A DNA stretch of 64,000 nucleotides from Larix kaempferi (GCA_027924585.1 BSBM01001445.1:1054001-1118000); one strand, 5' to 3'; counted from the first letter of the stretch, positions 21,826 to 34,301 are shown. Numbers and translations: made by a program. Notes: generated from the sequence alone by a model not told the origin.

Positions 21826-22870
21826 TCACTTCTTCCTCGAAGTATCCTCGATCTGAAGCACGCCAAGCCTCTTTCTGAAGTACTCGAACTTCACCCTGGC
21901 TAGTGGCTTCGTCAGCACATCTGCAATCTGCTCGTCCGTCGCAACATACAGGAGCTTCACAGCTCCTCTCTGCACCATATCCCTGATATAGTGATATTTG
22001 ATCTCTATGTGTTTCGACCTGTCATGAAACACTGGGTTCTCGGACAGCTTCACACAACTCTGGTTATCACAGAAGATACCAGTAGCCTCCAACCGGAGAT
22101 CAAATAACTCAGACAGTAGCTTCCATAGCCATACTGCCTCACAACTAGCTGAACAGGCTGCAACATACTCTGCCTCAGCTGTACTCAGTGCTACGCAGGA
22201 CTGCTTCCTGCTAAACCAAGAGATCACACCTGATCGCATACTGAAGTAACACCCAGATGTGCTCTTCCTGTCTGCAGCACTGCCAGCCCAGTCTGAATCA
22301 ACATAACCCTGCAGGTTAAACTTTTGATTCGCCTCATACCTGAGCCCATAATCCACTGTACCCTTCAGGTACCTCAGAACATGCTTTACAGCAACCAGGT
22401 GAACACTCCTCGGATCCGTCAGGAACTGGCTCAATGTGTTCACAGCAAAGCAAATGTCTGGTCGTCAGGTACATCAAGGACCCAATCATCTGACGATACC
22501 GAGAGACATCAACCGGCTCAGATGAAGCATCACATAGAAGCTTCAGATTCGATGCCATCGGTGTGGCCATTGCCTTGCAATCTATCATTCCGAACCTCTT
22601 CAAGATTTCTACTGCATACTTCCCTTGTCCAAGGAAGATTCCATCTGCACTCTGCCACACCTCCATGCCAAAAACAAATAGTGCATCATCCCCAAGTTCT
22701 TCATCTCGAACTTGGCAGCAAGCTTCCGCTGCGTGTCGGCAATCAATCTATCTTCACCTGTAACAAACAGGTTATCCTCATACAAAAGTAGTATCACTGG
22801 ATTGCCTTCCTCAACCTTGTAGAAAAGGTCGGAACCCGCTTAACTCTTGGTAAAGACCAAACTGGATAGA
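21826..22870 (-). pseudogene. Ty1/copia RT C-terminus and RNase H, element A
   Basis: From 22870 leftward: GNPVILLLYEDNLFVTGED (RT box, YVDD mutated to YEDN), AAKFEMKNLG, then in another frame EVWQSADGIFLGQGKYA, MATPMASN and YRQMIGSLMYLT. The 205-codon frame 22443-21826 is intact RNase H: GYVDSDWAGSAADRKSTSGC (first Asp), LSTAEAEYVA (Glu), FCDNQSC (Asp), and the copia end VLTKPLARVKFEYFR. Two frameshifts lie in RT. The upstream RT fingers are lost; only DGSIEKYK survives near 22960. Confidence 0.85.
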
Positions 22871-23639
22871 AAGATGTCTATCCTACCATACCAAGTTCTG
22901 CACACATATATGACTACACCATGCTGTCTTGAAATCCATCTGGTGCATCTTCTATTTCATCACTTTTGTATTTCTCAATGCTGCCATCTGCAACATGCTT
23001 GATCTGATAGTTCTATTTGGAAGTCATAGAAAACTTCCCTTCATGTCTTGGGATTACATCCCAAACATCATTCTTCATGATCGACGGATCATGGCATTTC
23101 ATTTCTTCATCCCAGATCCTGGGAACTTCAATATCTTCAATATCTTCAATAGATATCTTTGTTGCTGGAACAAATGTTGTAGTTCTTCTTTTGTAGGAGA
23201 TGGCATACGATCTTTCCTACACAACAAGTTAAATTGCATGATTAGAAAACATCTCATAGTTTTCAGAACAAATTCTTACACATAAATAAATATGTCATAC
23301 AGTCATGCAATTATCTTAGCCAATGCTTCAATACAACATTTATCCATATCCCGTAAATTTCTAGATGCCTTCCAATCTCTACCAGAACATTGTTAAGAGT
23401 GTGCACAACTCCCAACATGTCAGCAAAGAGGTTTCATTCTAGATAAGTAGCAATGGAATGTTGTACAGTGCCATAGGCTACTTACCCATGCATATTAGTA
23501 GTATACTGTTCATTATTGTAATTATTCTAATATGCACAATACATATCCTAAGTCTAAGACCATGAGCATATACATCATTTGAACAATTTTATTTAAACAA
23601 ACAAATATGTAAGAAATGATAATTAAAATACTTATCTTT

Positions 23640-24922
23640 GTTTGTTCGTTGGGTGGACTCCCTCTGAGTCTCCGCTTCCTTGCAGGAGCTGTTGGAGTAC
23701 TAATCTAAAGTAGCTTCTTCTACACCTTTCTGTTGTGGGATGTAGAGAGATGGACAACTCCCTCTGGATATCTGCATCCTTGCATAAACCACTGGAGTGT
23801 ACTCCCTCTTGATCTTTGCTTCCTGGATTACCTGTTCTTGAATCTCATATTCATCCTTGGACCCTATGCATGCTTATTAGTATCATGAATGTGTTATCCT
23901 TGTGATCTCATATAAAAACATACATTCATTAGTATACTATTAAAACACAATAATCTCAAGCATGTATAGTCATGATCATCTCAAACAGAAATAATAAGCA
24001 TTAGCATTCAAGGTTTATGTAGGATTCTTATGGTTAGTCAAATCATAAGAAACATAACATGTCTAAACCTGTAATTACTCAAAGCTATGACTCTTCGGGT
24101 TAGTCATATCATCAATCAAGAGAAGAGATATAATATGCATAAAATCATGACTATTCAAACCTATGATTCTTCTGGTTAGTCAAATCAATATAAGAGACAT
24201 ATTATTTTACTTATATTCCTATTTGACCATAGGACTTTTCTAGTTAGTCATATCATTAAAGTAAAAAGCATAATATGCCTAAACCCATGATTACTAACTT
24301 CAATGAATAATCATAATCAACAATAGTATAAAATCCTAACCCAAGGTAGGATTCTAGCTTGATATAGGAAAAACATACCTGGATTAGCATGCTAGCTAGT
24401 TTATGTCTAACATACCCGCATAATGTCTTTTGGTTCTCTTCAGTGACTTGTGCTAGTAACCTGCATGTCTCATATGTTATCCATTACAAAACCAAGTTAT
24501 ACATACCTCGTAAATGGATCTTCTATGAGATCCATGACAATGGATGAATCTTTGTCCTCATGTTATCATGACCATATGTTCTTGGACCAGAACATGATTT
24601 GTCTTTCTTGGTGTACCTTTCATGTTAGTAGACAACATAAACCTCATACAACATCATAATGCATTAGTACAATCATAAGTGTCAACACCCTAACCAATGA
24701 ATATCTTCTATTATGCATTCATAATTTTGTTAAGGTGATACGACAAATCAAAAATCAAAATTGTACTAACCGTAATAACATGAAGACAAACATACCATAA
24801 ACTTAATCATGGACAAATATCGAAACATACCTCGATGAGTCATACCTGTCGAGATCGCTTGTAATCTTCTTATATAAGGCCTTAGCCTCATCTCCCTCTG
24901 AAACAGGAACTTCTTCACTCAT
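23640..24922 (-). other. exon-like segments with splice-donor-type GTATGT sites, element A
   Basis: On the minus strand an ORF with ATG at 24922 (EEVPVSEGDEAKALYKKITS) runs to CATCGAG followed by GTATGT at 24830-24825. Two more G|GTATGT sites occur at 24506-24501 and 24378-24373. An AG acceptor-like site at about 23864 (GCATGCATAG) opens a frame containing DEYEIQEQVIQEAKIKREY. All three donor-like sites are present at matching places in element B (46487, 46186, 46061). The pattern suggests an intron-containing segment, either captured host-gene pieces or a spliced leader. The protein is not recognised. Confidence 0.3.
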
Positions 24923-24929
24923 GTAGATG

Positions 24930-26282
24930 ATCAATCCATCTTCTTCTAGGATTAACCCAATCCACTTGATTTGCAAGAACTGGACTTGGAGCTGGATATG
25001 GGTTTGTCAGAGAAACCCCAAAAATTCAAACTTCCAAAAGGATAGAAATATGCGCCTTGATGAGCTGATCAAACCGGTATATTCAGAATTTGAAAACTGC
25101 AAAGTTTCACTCCTCAATTTTGCCTTTGAAACTTCCGGATTCACTGGACGTGACCCTGAACTGGGGTTTGATGAAGCCCACTCTTCTGCCTAATCAAAAT
25201 GTTTGATCCAAATCTAGAAGCTTCTATTTTTCTGAGGAGCTTCCAGCCGTGGTCACAGATTTCAAAAATTCCCATTTTTACAGAAGCCCTAATTTTTCAC
25301 TTTTCTGATCAAAGTCCCGAACTAGGGTTTGATCAAGCCCGGCCTTCTGCCCAACCAAAAATTCTGATCTTGGTCTCTAAATTTCTATTTTGATGAGTAG
25401 CATCCAGCCGTGGTCTCCGATTACAAAAATTCCAACTTTCTCCAAAGCCCTAAATTCCGGAAGCCATGAATGAAGGTACCAAAAAATAATTATGTTTTGA
25501 CAGAAATATGTACCTGATTGTTTCTGGTGTAACTCCGAAACTTTTGATCCACAGGGTCTGAAATAGTTTCCTGAGATAGCCTGACCTGTTATCTTTCCAT
25601 CCTGATAGGTCTGACCTCAATTGGAATCTCTGAGAGAGAGTTATGCCAAATGTCGCAACGTGACCTGTTTTGGGATAAAACAGGAGAGAGAACTTGTACG
25701 GTGTGCCACGTGTCACTGTTTTAACTTAGGCCTCTGAAAACGTTTTCTGAGATATCTCGGCCTATTACCTTTCCATCCTGATAGGTCTGACCTCAATTGG
25801 ATTCTCTGAGAGAGAGTTATGCCAAATGTCGCAACGTGACCTGTTTATGGGATAATACAGGAGAGAGAACTTGTACGGCGTTCCACGTGTCACTGGTTCA
25901 ACTTCGGCCTCTGAAAACGTTTTCTGAGATAGTGCAGACTGTGTACTACCTGTCACTTTTTACGAAATTTCATTTGGAGCTTCCTATCCCAAGATATGAC
26001 CTTTTTCCCAAGGTCACCTGATTTTGACTCAGATCTGGAAGAGGCAGAAACCCTATATTGTACAGATCATAAATCACAAAGTACAACGAATTAGAGGTTT
26101 TCCTTTGGACACAAGATACCTGGAGATTTTAGCTTCGTCCTGTAACAATTTCAGATCCGAAAAATTCGCCAAAACGGATTTATAGCGAAAGTGCTACGAT
26201 GACTGGTTTTTGCTATATCAAGCCCTAGCATCGTAAGTGCAACAAGTGTCATACATGCCATATCATGCCTTCTTTCAGGCTA
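24930..26282 (-). other. 5' leader of element A with an internal duplication
   Basis: Non-coding, about 1.35 kb. A block of roughly 180 bp (TTTCCATCCTGATAGGTCTGACC, GAGAGAGAGTTATGCCAAATG, CACGTGTCACTG) occurs twice in tandem at about 25560-25760 and 25760-25935. A second, weaker duplication around GTGGTCACAGATT/GTGGTCTCCGATT lies at 25140-25440. Both are shared with element B. Confidence 0.6.
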
Positions 26283-26294
26283 GCTCTGATACCA
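26283..26294 (-). promoter_or_regulatory. primer binding site, tRNA-iMet
   Basis: The minus strand reads TGGTATCAGAGC immediately after the 5' LTR end, a perfect initiator-Met-type plant PBS. Confidence 0.95.
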
Positions 26295-26943
26295 TGTTAA
26301 ATTTTCAGAATTTACTTCAATCTGATCTAGGATCTTAACTGAGAGAACAACATGTACAGCATATCTACAGCATATCAATCATGGAGACAAGAATGCAAGC
26401 ACACAAGAGACACAAAGATTTACTTGGGGAAAACCATAAAGGTGAAAAACCCCAATAACTTCCTCAGAGATAGATAGAGCAATGATACAACCAACCAATA
26501 GAGATAGTCATAACCTAGCAGCAATCCTCCTCCTCCATAAGTGCGCCTCTCCTCCTTGAGAGCATGTGTGAGAAGTGAGTGAACAAATAGAGTGCCTCCC
26601 GCACTCTATTTATACTTGACTTGACTTGCCTTTTTACCTAACTCATGTCGGCTCGAACTTAACCACATAACATAATGCTGAGTGGGCCGACCCCCAATAG
26701 GGTGGTCTAATAACCCTTTGACCCACATGGCCGACCCCCAATAGGGTGGTCTAATAACCCTTTGACCCACATGACTTATACAGGGCCGACCCCAAACAAG
26801 GTGGTCTAATAACCCATCAAGTATAAGTTACGACACTTACAATATAAATGACGACACTTCCTTATAGAGGAATAATACCATCTCTATAGTAATACAATAT
26901 ACATATATGTGAAATACATTCCGAAGTTACATATACATCAACA
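26295..26943 (-). repeat. 5' LTR of element A
   Basis: 649 bp, nearly identical to 19469-20117. Confidence 0.95.
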
Positions 26944-26948
26944 CATGC
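26944..26948. repeat. target-site duplication CATGC (right)
   Basis: Matches 19464-19468. Confidence 0.9.
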
Positions 26949-27669
26949 AAATTGGTGGGTATAGGATTGTATTGTTCCTACTAGACAATAATTTGATCAA
27001 TTTGTTTCTTCTTGTTTTCCATATAAATAGTTCACCATTTCAAATGTTCTTTTATCACTTCCATGCTAAGTGATAATCCTTCATAGGCATGAATGTGTTG
27101 ATAGAAGTTGTGGATCAATGGTCCTCCCATCCACGCTAATTTGATGAATGCAAGAAATTATGCCAAGTTAGCCTTTGAGGCTTTGTAATATTCCACTTGA
27201 CTCTCTATCCTACTAATGCATTACTTGAGTTGTATATTTTCTTTAATGAGTTTTAAAATGTGTTCACAAGAGGCTTTATTTATAGCAATTATTGTGGTAT
27301 ATATGGTGATGGGATTGGTTCAAAGGGTGTCAACCACTATAGACTATATAGTTTCAATTATAACTTAGTCATCATTAGTATTCCATTATTTGTGAGTTTG
27401 CTTGGTGACGAACTTCCTCTTTTTATCAAATGTGAAGGTTTCCAAAGATGTTAAAGGATATTTATCATCTATACTTGTTCGTAAATTTTGAAATAAATCC
27501 TCCAATCAAGATGTCGTCGATATGTTAGTGCTTGATTCACCTACCAATACAAAGTCCATTACCAATTTTCCATATTTCTAGGTATGATTTCTACTCTACT
27601 CATCCTACTGTTGAGCATTGGATGCTTGACTCTTTGGTGTTTCAATGCTATAAGTATAAAAAACTAATT
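26949..27669. other. host sequence between element A and the 13.5 kb element
   Basis: AT-rich with short frames in all phases and no recognised motif. It continues left at 19463 and right at 41137 once the insertions are removed. Confidence 0.3.
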
Positions 27670-27674
27670 CTCCT
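27670..27674. repeat. target-site duplication CTCCT (left)
   Basis: CTCCT here and at 41132-41136. Confidence 0.9.
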
Positions 27675-29281
27675 TGTTGGGCCTGGCCCAAGTGCGGCAT
27701 TTTTTAGCAAGTCAAATTTTGGAACTGCGAAGCTAAGCACAGTTCAGCTGAAGGTTTTTTTGGACAAGTCAGTTTTGGGATGCTGCGAAGTGGAGCGCAG
27801 CGCAGCGTCGGAAGAGTTGCGAAGTACAGTGCTGCGAGGAGACAACGCTACGATGAGCCCAATATAATGAGATCCGGAAAGGTAGAAGATTGGATGGAAG
27901 ACATCACATATTCCGGTTAGACCATCGGTGGTCTATTTTTGGTAAAGATGCTCCATGATTTCCAAGTGGTGGGTAACGAGCAAAGCGGAGGAAATCGACC
28001 GGTCACACATGCAAGGAACCACTACATGAACCGGTCACATAAGACCATTAGAGGAAGAATGGATTGGTGAAAGCGACCTGTTGAAGTGTGCGCGATAGGG
28101 AGGCTGGTAGCGACGTGAGCATACGCTGAGGGAGGCCACGATGGAAGATTCGCTACTAGAAACCAGCAAGTCTGGTTAGCTGAAAACCACAACAGTTTTG
28201 TAAACCTTAGGGTTTTTTTCCTGCATATTGTAAAGACATGACCTACGGGCATGATCTATAAATAAGGCATAATTTGTAAGGGAAACGGTTGTTATTATTT
28301 TGGTTTAACTCTCGATTTGGGTTTGTATCTCATTGTATAATCTTGAGCAAGACCTATTTGATTTCCATTGTAAAGGCTCTGCAAGCTATGTGCGTAGAGG
28401 CCTATCGAGAGAGAAGAGAGTCTGCAGCTGAGTGCACAGACTGGAACTGTTGTACCCTTCCCAAAGACTAATACAACAATAGCTCCTGTGGACATAGCTC
28501 CCATCTTGGGGGTGAACCACGTTAAATCTTGTGTAGTGAGATTGTTTATGTGTTTGCACTTTTTTGTATGCTTACAATGAATGCTTGAATTCTCATTTAT
28601 CAGTTGATATGTTCATGCTTTTATATGTATTCTCCATGAGAATGAAATGGGAATAATATGTTAAGTATCACATGTAGGGATGAATGTTCAATGCACAGTA
28701 GTTCCTAGTTAACGAATGCATAAGTCATTTAGATAAGCACTTAAGTTGGAGATTTCGCGTCGTGCGACTCCCTTGAACCGCAGCACCAGATGTGCACAGA
28801 GCCGTGTATTTTGTCCCATTGCATAAGTCATAAGACTAAATAATCTAAGGCAGTAGACGAATGAAGAACGAACTAAGTAAAGCCATCAATAGAGGTTAAG
28901 TCTGAAGAGGAGGCATATAATTCTATTGCGCTGTCATGTCGATTGAATCCTACCCGAACCGTGCAGTCCCTGGATGCGCTGGTTGTGCAAGCATCTTATC
29001 TTGTAGAAGTGTTGACCATGACAAAGGCTATCATCATGCAGACTTCAGTCCGCAGCACGAGCCCCGCAGTGCGATGCGTCGTAGTTCTGCTTGAACAACG
29101 CATCACGTAGCTATGGCAACCTAATTCCACAGCTCCCCCATAGCTCCAGCTTGGGTGAGACCTTAGTATGTTCGCAAGACGTTGCCGAAAGGGCCGATGA
29201 AAAGGGATTGTGTTGGTTCCTGGAACTACAAAGAACCTGGATCTTTATCGAAAACATCAAGAACAGTTATATAAGCCAACA
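27675..29281 (+). repeat. 5' LTR of the 13.5 kb element
   Basis: 1607 bp, TGTTGGGCC to AAGCCAACA. A TATA box (TATAAATAA, 28257-28265) is followed by an R/U5 segment with GGGTGAACCACGTTAAATC (about 28511-28530). Confidence 0.9.
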
Positions 29282-29283
29282 AA

Positions 29284-29301
29284 TGGTTCTATTGTTGGGA
29301 C
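29284..29301 (+). promoter_or_regulatory. primer binding site, TGGTTCTATTGTTGGGAC
   Basis: Two bases after the LTR. Same type and spacing as the gag-only element; possibly a mutated tRNA-Asp PBS. Confidence 0.55.
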
Positions 29302-29326
29302 TAAGAATCCTTGATGAGTTGAAGTC

Positions 29327-31393
29327 ATGATGTGTGACTAAGAAGAAGCTTCACTAGGTATTGACATTTGGCATCCAGACAAGAAATAAATCCGTGCCTG
29401 GTGTGACAAGACAGAGAGACATTTTGCAAGGAATGAAAATAAGCACCCACATCTATCAGACATCTAGTGGTTGAACAAGTACCTCTGGAAAGACATCCAC
29501 GAAATTTTTTGGGCATCTTTTGGAAACGAGATACACAAGTGGTTATCAAGGCTCACAGAGCACAAAAACTGTACCCCACATGAAGTACCGACTGAGTGGA
29601 CACTAGAGTTTATTGAAAGGTTCAAAGCAGTCAATAGTCCATTTGCACAAGTAGTCGACTTCTGGGTTGACAGTACACTACAAAGCTTCGTGACGGAGTT
29701 CACTGTGGACATGTTAAAGTCCTACAGTGCAGCCGAAAGAGAGTTTTTCAAGGGATTCAAAGGTAAGTATCTGAACAACCTCAGTTTATACATTAAAATG
29801 TTATTAGTCGAGAAAGGAGTTTTCAGAATGCAGTGAAATTTTTGAAATTGTAACGGTCAATAGCATTTATAGTGATTCTGACAAAGAGACACATAATTTG
29901 AGAAGTGGAAAGATATATAAATATACGCCTAAGAAGACTTCCACTCAGCATGGACTCCACGTAGATATTGATTCACAAGCTGAACCTGATAGCTAAACGA
30001 CACCTCAATCCTCCACCTATCAGCCTATTACTTTGTAGAATCTGCTGGTTGTGAACACTACGCCTCCCATTGCACAGAACCCTCCAATTGTGAATATCCC
30101 TAGTAATCAGAACATTCTGGATCAGAACGTTCCGCACAATACTACTTTTATTTTTTCCACTCAACAACCTGCGCAGAACCTTACACCACCTAGAAGAAGC
30201 ATGACTGATGATATTAAGCTGTCGATATTCAAAGGAATGGGTCTAGAGGACCCTGAGCAACATTGGTTCCTATGTGAAGCCATATGGAACGTTAAACAAG
30301 TCCAGGATGATGTTGTGAAGAGAGCGCATATCATTACCACATTTATAGAAAGAGCCTTGAATTGGTTCATGAAATATTATAGTGGATAGCAGAGAACCCT
30401 AGTGGAGATTAAGGTTGCACTATTGAGTGAGTCCAAGAAGCCGAAGTCAAAATCCCAATGTATCACAGATTTAAAGGAAATCAAGCAGAAACCTAATGAT
30501 ACACGCTAGGAATTTGACCAGAAATTTAAGATGTTGTTGGACCAAGTAAGTTTCATCAAAGCACCGCAACAGCACCAGGAATGGTTTATAGCAGTGTTGT
30601 TGACCCATATCAGACTGTCGTTGATGCAACAGAAAGTGGCTTTGTAGGAATAATCCTTGGAGATCGCGATGAAGCTAGAAGCTTCACCTATTGGAGAAAC
30701 TAGCACTGAGATGTCTCAGATTCAGACCTAGTTGGCCACCCTGACACTACAACTGCAGGATATAATAAAAGGAAAGCAAGAGAGACAAGAAGTCTGGTGT
30801 ACAGGTTGTAAGGGAGAGGGACATACTAAGGATCATTGTCCTTTATTCCAAGAATTCTTTAACATGGGTGCACCAAACCCATTAAATCATAACCAAGGGC
30901 CATGGTGTGAAATCTGCAAAACTAGAGGACACTGGCTAGAGGACTGTTACTTAATATAGAAATATGTAATAACACCTAAAAACTTATATTGCAATTTATG
31001 TAAGTCAGTTGGGCATGATGAGTCCAACTGCCGTGCATATGAGCTCATGTTGGAAAGGAAGAAATATATTGAGCATATGTATGGAGTATACAGAGTCTAA
31101 GAAGAGACTGTGTAGAAACAAGATAATGTGCAGCACAATCAGGGAGCATACAGAGGCCGCGGAGGATATCGCGGGAAAGGAAGGAATGCTGGCCCAACGC
31201 AAGGACGAGGCCGAGGTCAACTAATCTGTTATAACTGTGGCCAGCCAGGTCATTAATCTAGAGATTGTACCAACCCATGCACTATGTGTAGTTATTGTAA
31301 ATAGTTCGATCATGTTATTGAAGACTGCCCAATGTTAAACATAGAAATGCAGAAATGGAAGCGACAAGATCCACTGAACCCAAACATTTAGTT
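29327..31393 (+). pseudogene. gag with five CCHC zinc knuckles
   Basis: It starts at ATG 29327, shortly after the PBS. The N-terminal domain (about 29470-29835) has NKYLWKDIHEIFWASFGNEI and AEREFFKGFKGKYL. One frameshift lies between 29836 and about 29950. Then a Gln/Pro/Thr linker and the gag core (30200-30560: DIKLSIFKGMGLEDPEQHWF, ERALNWFMKYY, KPKSKSQCITDLKEIKQ). Five knuckles follow in one frame: CTGCKGEGHTKDHC (about 30805), CEICKTRGHWLEDC (30908), CNLCKSVGHDESNC (30992), CYNCGQPGH-SRDC (31232) and CSYCK-FDHVIEDC (31288). Several stops, mostly explainable as C-to-T changes. Builds the virus-like particle and binds RNA. Confidence 0.8.
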
Positions 31394-32483
31394 GATCGCA
31401 ACAGAGAAGAGACCTGCGGATCCAATTATTAATGTAGTGACATGAAGTGGCGCTATGATAGGGAGAGATAGAGGAGTAGAAGCTTTGACATCTGGAGACT
31501 TTAACACTAAGAAGACCCCTCTTGAAACAATATGGATAAGAAAATCTAATGGGAAAGCACCTACTTTCAACTTGGAGAAAAACAGAGAAGCCTTTGAAGA
31601 AGCGTGGGACATCTTCAAAGAGTCAGCACCCAGGTCGCCAAGAATCCCGTTGCGCAGTGAAATACCACATATAGAAGATATGCCGACTACTTATGACAAA
31701 ATGAGGGCCGCAACAGAGATAGGCACATCTGTTGTGCAGTTCTTGAGGAGCTGCATGAAGTTGCTGAAAAGTGCAGACGCTATAGCGGAGTTGCAAAAAT
31801 TGTTGAATCAGTATGAGCCACAGAGAGAGATGGAAACTATCAATAGCACAGTTCACCTGATCAAGAAACAAAAAAGAACGGGCATAGAAATGAGACTCAG
31901 TGCACAGATAGGAGACTATGAAATGGATGAGATCATCCTTGAAAAAGGATCTGAAGTAAATGTCTTAACTAAATAGACGTGGTATCAGATGGAGAGACCA
32001 AAGATGTTATGGTCACCTATACCGTTGAGAATGGCCAACCAGGAGAAAGTCATACCTTTTGGAAGGTTAGCCAACGTTATTGTTGACATTGATAGAGTGC
32101 AAAGTCACGCAGACTTAGAGGTTATCAAGATTGTGGATCATAGCCAGCCTTATCCTACACTATTGGGTATATACTAGGTAATGGATAACCTCACCATCAT
32201 AAAATTGAAAAAAAAGAAGATGATCTTCAAAGGAAAGCATCTCAGGGTCATCGCACCTCTTGACCCTTCAGACGGAGACAAATATAGTGAGCCGATTAGG
32301 GAGGAATCCAAAGCTCAAGACTTGGACCACCTTTACAAGATGACCGTGAACCAAGAAGACTATATTAATCCTACTGAGGATGGAACACTCATCTGGAGAT
32401 GTGACAGCTCTTGCATCTCAGACTCTTATGTAGGATTGGAGAACTGGAAAAGTCGTATGCATGAAGTATCTGCAAGGATATGA
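31394..32483 (+). pseudogene. protease region, catalytic Asp lost
   Basis: In frame with the knuckles. A helical linker (31455-31850; EAFEEAWDIFKESAPR, SCMKLLKSADAIAELQ) leads to the protease-like core: MDEIILEKGSEVNVLTK (about 31921-31972), where ILDSGSEVNVL would be expected. The catalytic Asp-Ser is replaced by Glu-Lys. IPFGRLANVIVDI and LLGIY (32050-32177) fit the flap and the second half. Stops at 31974, 32175 and 32481. Confidence 0.6.
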
Positions 32484-32499
32484 ACCTAGGTTACAAAGT

Positions 32500-33397
32500 C
32501 ACTGTGTTGGATTTGAAAGGAGGTAATCCCAATTCCCACCTATGATGGTTTATCTAATGTTTATTCCTTTATCAAAGAATATACTGTGGAAATTGCAGAT
32601 GAACATCGTTTACCAACACTAGACATGGCATTGCGCGAGAGACCTGAGAGATGGTGGACTGTGCGTAAGTAGACATTGACCACATGGGATCAGTGCAGAA
32701 TCAATATGCAGATCAAGTTTGCTGACAAGGTTACACTACCCTTTCAAAAATTTAATGGACAAACAAATCCAAGAGAGAATATTGAAATATGTTCACAAGC
32801 ATGGGAGGAGATACCATAGACCGAATGAATGCATATGTTTGTGCACACGTTGGAAGAATAAATTCCAAAGAAATGGTACCAGGATATGGAGTTCCGCAGG
32901 AAAACTACATATTGGCCTACCTTGACTGCGAACTTCCAGAAGAGCTTCAGTTTTGAGGATGAGAGTCCTACCATAAATTATGCTTTGTTACGGAAAGAAT
33001 ATTTAGACCAGAATTTCCACATAGAAACATGACATTAGAGGAATTCTTTAGAGCTGACAATGTACCTGCAAGCCTACAGCCATAATGGAAGGAACAGGTA
33101 GAGTATGCCATGGATTGTTGTAATCTAGCTGAAGAGGTTGAAGATAAAGAACAAAGTGATGAGGAGGATCCGCACAACATAAACATACCTGAGTCAGAAA
33201 GAGCGCGTGATGTAGAGGGGCCTCTGCTGGAAATTCTAGACATGAGTGGACCTTTGAAAACAAGGAAAGTGAACATTGGCACCAATGAAGAGCTGAAGTT
33301 TGCATCTATCGGAGACTATTGGGACGATCAGATGGTCGCGAAGATCTCAGACCTGTTACATGAGTATCGGGATTTATTCCCCACAAAGTTTACATAA
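32500..33397 (+). pseudogene. second gag-like (capsid-core-like) domain between protease and RT
   Basis: Reads IPTYDGLSNVYSFIKEYTVE, ALRERPERWWTVRK, TLTTWDQCRINMQIKFAD, then HMFVHTLEE-IPKKWYQDME and FEDESPTINYALLRKEYLDQ. The pattern A..WW...........W......F...F is that of the retrotransposon gag core. After a small frameshift near 33030 an acidic linker (DKEQSDEEDPHNINIPESER) leads into the RT N-terminus (LLHEYRDLFPT). Its role is unknown; a duplicated capsid domain or an RT-extension domain are both possible. Confidence 0.5.
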
Positions 33398-34301
33398 ATT
33401 AAAGGTATTCTGGGTGACCTAGTGATTATGAATATACCTCTTAAGCCAGGCATGAAGCCTGTTAAGAAAAGGCCTTATATACTGAATCCACGATATAAAG
33501 AATGAGTCAAGGCAGAACTCGATAAGATGTTCAACGCAGGGATCATTGAGCCGGTTGAGTAGTCTAAGTGGATAAGCCCTATGGTTTTCCATGATAAGAA
33601 GATAAAAAGCGAGATCAGGATTTGTGTGGACCTCAGAAAATTTAACGATGCTTTGATGCATGACCCATTTCCTACTCCCTTAATTGATGAGGTGCTTGAT
33701 AATGTTGGAGGAAATGAGGCATATTCCTTTACTGATGGATTTTTGGGATATCACAGATAACAATTGATCCCGCGGATAGGCATAAGACCACTTTTTCCAC
33801 TGAATGGGGCTCGCTCCAGTACACAGTGATGCTGTTTGGTCTGAAGAACGCACCTGCCATCTTTTCCAGAGTTGTGGTGCAACATTTAAAGATTTCATGC
33901 ATAAGTTTTTAGAAGCTTATTTTGATGACTAGACAGTATTTGGGTTACTGAAGGACCATTGCGTAAATCTCATATTGATGCTAGCAAAATGCAGACAACA
34001 TCAAATGTCATTAAACCTGAAGAAGTGTATCTTTTTTGTACCGTATGGAATTCTGTTGGGACACATTGTGTGCAAGCAGGGCTTGATGGTTGATCCTGCG
34101 AAGATCGCAGTTATTGTAAACTTTCCAACACCGAATTCAGTAAAGCAGTTGCGCAACACATTAGGGCATACAGGTTACCATAGGAAATTTATAAAGGCTT
34201 ATGCATAGATAACCGCAGCCATGGAGTAGTTTTTAAATAAAGACGTGTCGTTCATCTGAAACGCAGAGTGTGAACAAGGCTTTGACACATTAAAAGAGAA
34301 A
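33398..34301 (+). pseudogene. reverse transcriptase, broken
   Basis: MNIPLKPGMKPVKKRPY, ELDKMFNAGIIEPVE, WISPMVFHDKK, IRICVDLRKFNDALMHDPFP, EAYSFTDGFLGY, then after a frameshift MLFGLKNAPAIFSRV (about 33829-33873). The catalytic box is YFDD at about 33918. ILLGHIVCKQGLMVDPAKI and TLGHTGYHRKFI (34045-34195) form the connection. At least two frameshifts and several stops. Confidence 0.8.

Larger units (their letters stand above)
19469..26943 (-). mobile_element. element A: complete non-autonomous Ty1/copia element, 7.48 kb
   Basis: Two 649-bp LTRs (19469-20117, 26295-26943) differ at only about two sites I noticed, and the 5-bp duplication CATGC flanks them, so insertion is recent. The minus-strand order is 5' LTR (right), tRNA-iMet PBS, a long leader with a duplicated block, an exon-like region, a residual RT/RNase H (22870-21826), tandem arrays (21720-20378), a polypurine tract and the 3' LTR. 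Gag, protease and integrase are not readable, and the RT box is YEDN instead of YVDD. It therefore moved using enzymes from another copy. Element B at 41321-48525 is a relative. Confidence 0.9.

Noticed and set aside
22324-22791. Plus-strand ORF of 155 codons
   Set aside because: Antisense of the copia RT/RNase H.
26283-26294. Possible tRNA gene from the match to tRNA-Met
   Set aside because: Only the 12-base acceptor-end complement is present; it is a primer binding site next to an LTR.
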